From the NCBI GenBank assembly GCA_013339895.1, contig JABACO010000001.1:7322040-7386039 (forward strand): DNA of 64,000 bases, written 5' to 3'. The translations under genes were made by a program, and so were the position numbers. Of this stretch, positions 59,905 through 64,000 are shown one piece after another (position 1 is the stretch's first letter; every line of letters starts with the position of its first letter). This DNA comes from Ephydatia muelleri. Taxonomy: Eukaryota; Porifera; Demospongiae; Spongillida; Spongillidae. The notes beneath the pieces were generated by a model. It saw only the letters and a list, made by a program, of their open reading frames with translations, searched no databases and was not told the DNA's origin.

Positions 59905-60125
59905 TCACCTATAAAATCACCTATAAAATCAAAACAGGATTCATCAATTGCTTCAGTTTCACTTGGAAAATCAACGCTTGATTTGTATATCATTGCAAAA
60001 TCATGACGTGATTTTTTATATATTGAAGAATCATAGCGTGATTTCCCTATGTCAAAATCAATTTCAAATCACAAGCGACAATTGCGTTAAATCAATAATT
60101 GATTCTACGCGTTTTTTCCCTGTGG
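59905..60125. mobile_element. AATCA/TGATT palindrome array, third copy
   Basis: Units such as AAATCAACGCTTGATTT, AAAATCATGACGTGATTTTT, GAATCATAGCGTGATTT and AAATCAATAATTGATT; ends CGCGTTTTTTCCCTGTGG, the inverted counterpart of the start of the 44263 copy. Confidence 0.65.
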
Positions 60126-60179
60126 TAATACGTGTTTCAATTTTAAACAAGTGATAATGGAGAACATTAATGCATACAT

Positions 60180-63100
60180 AATATATTATAACAATACAGA
60201 TCATTGTTCCAGTTGTGCAGAAAAGAAGTTTTCTTTATAGACACAGCTCTTCGTTCCACAGTAGCAGTGGCACTTGCTTCTTCTTGAATTGTACTTCGAG
60301 AGTCACATTCATGTGCTACAGAGACAGACCTGTCAACAAGGTTTGAAAAAACAAAACGAATGATGTTTGTTCTTGTCATCAATCGACATTCATAAGGGTT
60401 CAACATAGGTCCTCGCAATGGCACCTCCATAGGTTCCATATGATGAACAACACAAAGAGTAGCCATCTCTGTTTCAAAACAGCCAACCATAGTACCAATT
60501 TCATTCCGTTAAAAAAACACCCTATTTAAGATATCTGATGTTAAAAACTGCAACTTACAAGACAGCCATTTTGTGATTTGTACTCGACATAATCACCCAC
60601 ATGAATGAGGTGTTCATGTGATCCGACAATCGTCTTCCCAGACAGAACAGGTGTGTGTCCATTGATACCTTGACGATAGAGCACTGGAAATTGTCCCACA
60701 ACAGATGTGTCCACATCAAATACCTTGAGGAAAGAGCACTGTAAATTGTCCCCCAAGCTAATCAAGTGAGACCATTTCTTTGTCCTCAAAGCTTTGTGGT
60801 ATGGTACTCAGCTTTGATTTCACATGCATAAACACATGAAGACCATTACGCAATAGGTAGAATTCTTTTTACAAGTCATCAAATTTTACCTTCCTCAAAG
60901 CTCCTTGTTTGTAAATTGGCATGTCACGCTGAGAAACATCTCCATATAGATACTGCTGCACTTCAGTAAAATGATATAGCTGCATAAGATCTTCACCACA
61001 CCTTAGATAAAGCAGGGCAAGACTGAATATAGAAATGGTTAAATACCTATTTGATGGCTTGTAAAAACTTCCAGAAAAATAAAATCTTATGCTTTCTTGG
61101 ATTGCAAAGCTTCTAGCAATGTCTCTACTAGGAGATTGCTTATTTCCAACCAACCATGTATAAGGGAATTGTAACTCTCGCATCTGAAGAGATACATCTA
61201 AAATTGGTATTCACCGTATTTCTTCTTTACCATTCAGTATTGAATGCTGCAGTTGGACCATACATCAGCATATCATCTGGGAGATGGAGAAGAAGATGGA
61301 TCTTTAACTTTTTCCTCCATTCAGGATAGTCTGTCTCAATATAATTTGCGAATCCTTGACAGACTTCTCTATATTGATCCACTTTTGAAGGATGAAAACT
61401 GCCACAATAGGTGATCTTGAAAACCTAATTTCAATTGGAATTGAAATACCATAGGTTAGTGAGATTCAAACATGCAACTGCATAGCTAACCTTAGACAGG
61501 AGCCAGCCACACTTTTGTCTCTGATGCAGTCAAATAAGGTGATAGAACGAAGAGAGCTATCTGAGCAAATGCTTTGAAATCCCTGCCAACAAATGAACGA
61601 TAATACTTTGAAATATCAGTAGATACCTTCATCGAGAGACCAGATGAAGGAAAGGCACGAACACGAGCTGCCACCTCCATGCACTGCTTGGTCGACAGCG
61701 TAGCCATTTTAGCTCTCAACAGATACTTATATGGCCCTAAGATCAGTGTATGCAACACTTCCACAGGAATACTCCTGCATATGTAGAAAAAATATTAACA
61801 TGCAGCTTATTGTTCAGTTACATACCCATGCAAATCAAGTTGAAGGTCAAGAAATGGATTCTCCTCCTGCCTTACACCATATTCAGTTTTTAGCCTTCTG
61901 TTTTCTGTTTGGGTTGTAGTCAGCTTTATCTTTTGCATTTGTGAAAGTGTGTTGTTCTTTGGTCTCAGTGCAGCCACACTTATATGGCTAGATCTAGAGT
62001 CAGCCTATGGAAAAGAAAATATTAAGTTGACTGCTGCAATAAATAATGAGACTGCTTACAGTGCATATCCGACAAAACAAATGTGTATTAGCACCCAACT
62101 GACTGCATATCCTAGCTCCCATGATTGTCACACAAAATGCAGATTACCGGTGCAATAGCTATGACCTTACAACACAAATATGCATCATAGACAATGATGC
62201 CATCCTCAAGTATCTTCAACTTGTCAACAAGTGGGCGTGCCATCTCCATAACAGGAGCCTTGTTTGACGTACAAACAAAATGAATATTTTGAAGCTTTGT
62301 ATTTTGTTCCAGAGGTAATCCAGCAAGCAGAACACAAAAGGACTCAAACTTATTCCAGACTTTAGTTATTGTCACTAGTGTCATCACAAAATACCACCAA
62401 AGGTGTCAGTGTCATGGTCACTAGCATTCCACCACAATCAGCTGACTTGATTTTCAAAGGATGAGGGCATGATACAGCTGCACATTCCTAACATAAATAA
62501 ATCTCCATGTTTATTATTTTATTTCATGAGTCGTCAAACAACATAGCAGCTATTCATTATATAGATCCCGTACCTCCTGTGTCAATGCAACAAGTATTCC
62601 ATCTGCATCTTGCCTATAAAGCTGTGAAGGCCATGATACCACCTTGTTGATACTAGACACACGTATCTGTTCATTTCCTGCTATAACATAGGAATTTCTT
62701 TGACTTGGGTGGCTCTCAAATATCTGCACATTAGCAATTATACCAGCATGACCATCCTGCATGCAATCGACACAAATAACGATACAAGTACAGTGTGAAA
62801 GGTTATGCATGTACATCATAAATTAAAAAACTTAGGCCAATGAGTATCCTTATTCATACCTTACACAGGAATTGCTTGATGAAACACATATTCTCCATAA
62901 CACCAGATAAACACTGAACACAATCATTAAGAAAAATATTGCCAACTGGTGACGTCACTATAGGAGCATAAAACTTTGCTTCAGTTCTCCATTTGAGGCC
63001 TAGATACATTTGTCTATAAGTGTCAATGATTAAATTCAAACGTGTACATGCATATACCTGAATTCATTTTGTGGTTCCACAGGAAAGCGCACAAGGTTCT

Positions 63101-63759
63101 TAGCAATCTCAGGATTTGCAAGACACGTTTGCAGTATGGCATGGATTGAAATTAGATAAAAGGAAAGCCATTGGGTGCCACATGCTTAGTTAAAAAGGGC
63201 ACAAGAAAACCAATTTCACAAATCAAAAATGAATATCTATATGTGCAGGATTACATACCAAAGTAGGTTCTGTATATCCTGGAAGAGTATACTTCATGAT
63301 GGTAGTCAGACTGGGCAAGCAAGGCTGAAGACACCTTAGAGTGTGAAAAATGAATTTCAAGTTTTTCTGCCCCTGTTGAACGTATGTATAATCAAGCAAA
63401 TAAAGACATGTATGCACTGCACACTGCATTTTCCTTACTATGGGTCGAGGGCTACGAGCAATAAGATAAACCATTGTACTTATCTTCGAAGTAAATGGTG
63501 CATACTCTCCCTATTCTACTGCTAGAAAAATCTTCAACTCGTTCCAATGCTGGTATGCTTTCACGACCCGTAAGCAACAGTGGATCAGCTTCATGTTATG
63601 TAGCGATCGATGTACGTAGTTTTCTTCCTTCATTATTTGGCCGTATGCAATGGAACAGAGCTTATCCTTATGGACTTGAGTCTGGATGTGCCTTTCATAT
63701 TTTGATTTGTAATCAAAATCCTTGTCACACGCATCACATCTGTAAGAAGGAGCGGCCAT
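60180..63759 (-). CDS. Transposon-type gene with C2H2 finger (multi-exon, exons not fully resolved)
   Basis: The start at 63759 gives MAAPSYRCDACDKDFDYKSK and a C-x2-C-x12-H-x5-H finger. Further exons on the same strand carry VLLAGLPLEQNTKLQNIHFV, then CTSNKAPVMEMARPLVDKLK and PVICILCDN (62112-62387), and DMLMYGPTAAFNTE (about 61240), then RELQFPYTWLVGNKQSPSRD-IARSFAIQESIRFYF (61183 onward). They also carry GQFPVLYRQGINGH and HVGDYVEYKSQNG (60541-60789). The chain IHFxCxSN, (I/L)xDN, then a TE...NxxxPSRDIA..FA block is one I know from repeat-encoded proteins of fungi and invertebrates related to Plavaka/CACTA-type elements. The acidic residues of these blocks are candidate catalytic sites. 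Transposon ends were not found, and exon borders are approximate; the 5' end could lie upstream. Confidence 0.55.
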
Positions 63760-64000
63760 GTTGAAATGAATCACGCGCGTGGTCCCGTAAAACATTTTCA
63801 CGGGTTGTGACACAGCATAAACAATGCAGCAATCTCCAGCGCCACCCCGTGCTCCACGAAGGATTTCAAGAGCATCAGCTATCACTATGACCGTAGAATT
63901 TAAAGCAACAGCACTGCCAGCCAATCGTTCAGAAGTGGCAGCAAGTTTGAATTTGGATGCTGCATGTGAGGGATCGAGAGATGCGGAAAGCTCTTTGTCT
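63760..64000. other. Region upstream of the C2H2-finger gene
   Basis: A GC-richer stretch with an open minus-strand frame (from 63924) running into the finger ORF, so an alternative upstream start is possible. No other feature recognised. Confidence 0.35.

Overview
This is eukaryotic, intron-rich, non-vertebrate animal DNA. Genes carry many short introns with GT-AG borders, one of them GC-AG, and there are long (GT)n/(CA)n tracts. The gene content (ROCO/COR proteins with Death-domain exons, DUF6589-type and RAG1-N-terminus-type transposon genes, kelch proteins, PLAC8 proteins) fits a sponge best, with a cnidarian as second choice. That placement is inference; no species marker is decisive.

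1-9 kb, conserved housekeeping genes. At 116-1455 (+) lie the last exons of a gene whose product resembles UBAP2/UBAP2L. At 2905-7804 (-) is a complete DDX55 (Spb4-type) DEAD-box RNA helicase, resolved here into 18 exons. It is head-to-head with a complete ribosomal protein L6 gene at 7922-8838 (+); the two start codons are 117 bp apart. A rRNA-maturation helicase and a 60S protein therefore probably share one promoter region.

9-17 kb, gene-poor. I see microsatellites, hairpins, relics of inverted-repeat elements and one zinc-binding N-terminal exon fragment. Nothing else is convincingly coding.

17.2-22.6 kb, mobile DNA. A 4517-bp element (17185-21701) has 100-bp perfect terminal inverted repeats and a perfect 9-bp target-site duplication. 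It carries a RecQ-type helicase gene limited to the first RecA domain, convergent with a multi-exon DUF6589-type gene. A 134-bp near-perfect palindrome at 21883-22016 has the same termini and its own 9-bp duplication. A further element at 58780-59571 has related termini and again a 9-bp duplication. I read these as one transposon group, and it is the best candidate here for an undescribed system.

23.8-25.1 kb holds a kelch-repeat gene. From 25.4 to 57 kb the window is dominated by three copies of an ~8-kb segmental duplication. The unit carries a ROCO/COR gene, Death-domain exons and a small PLAC8 gene. The PLAC8 ORF is open in all three copies, while the ROCO and Death-domain parts are intact only in copy I and its inverted satellite block and are broken or scrambled in copies II and III. 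Copy-specific insertions (a LINE with a 14-bp duplication, a TTAA element with its empty site in a sister copy) give a relative chronology.

45.5-48.1 kb, between copies II and III on the minus strand, is a decayed gene related to the RAG1-N-terminal-containing transposases, with a RAG1-like N-terminal motif, a RING-like finger and transposase core motifs. 57.3-60.1 kb has an orphan terminal exon next to a minisatellite built from splice sites, nested inverted-repeat elements, and AATCA/TGATT arrays that recur elsewhere. 60.2-63.8 kb (-) is a multi-exon, C2H2-finger transposon-type gene.
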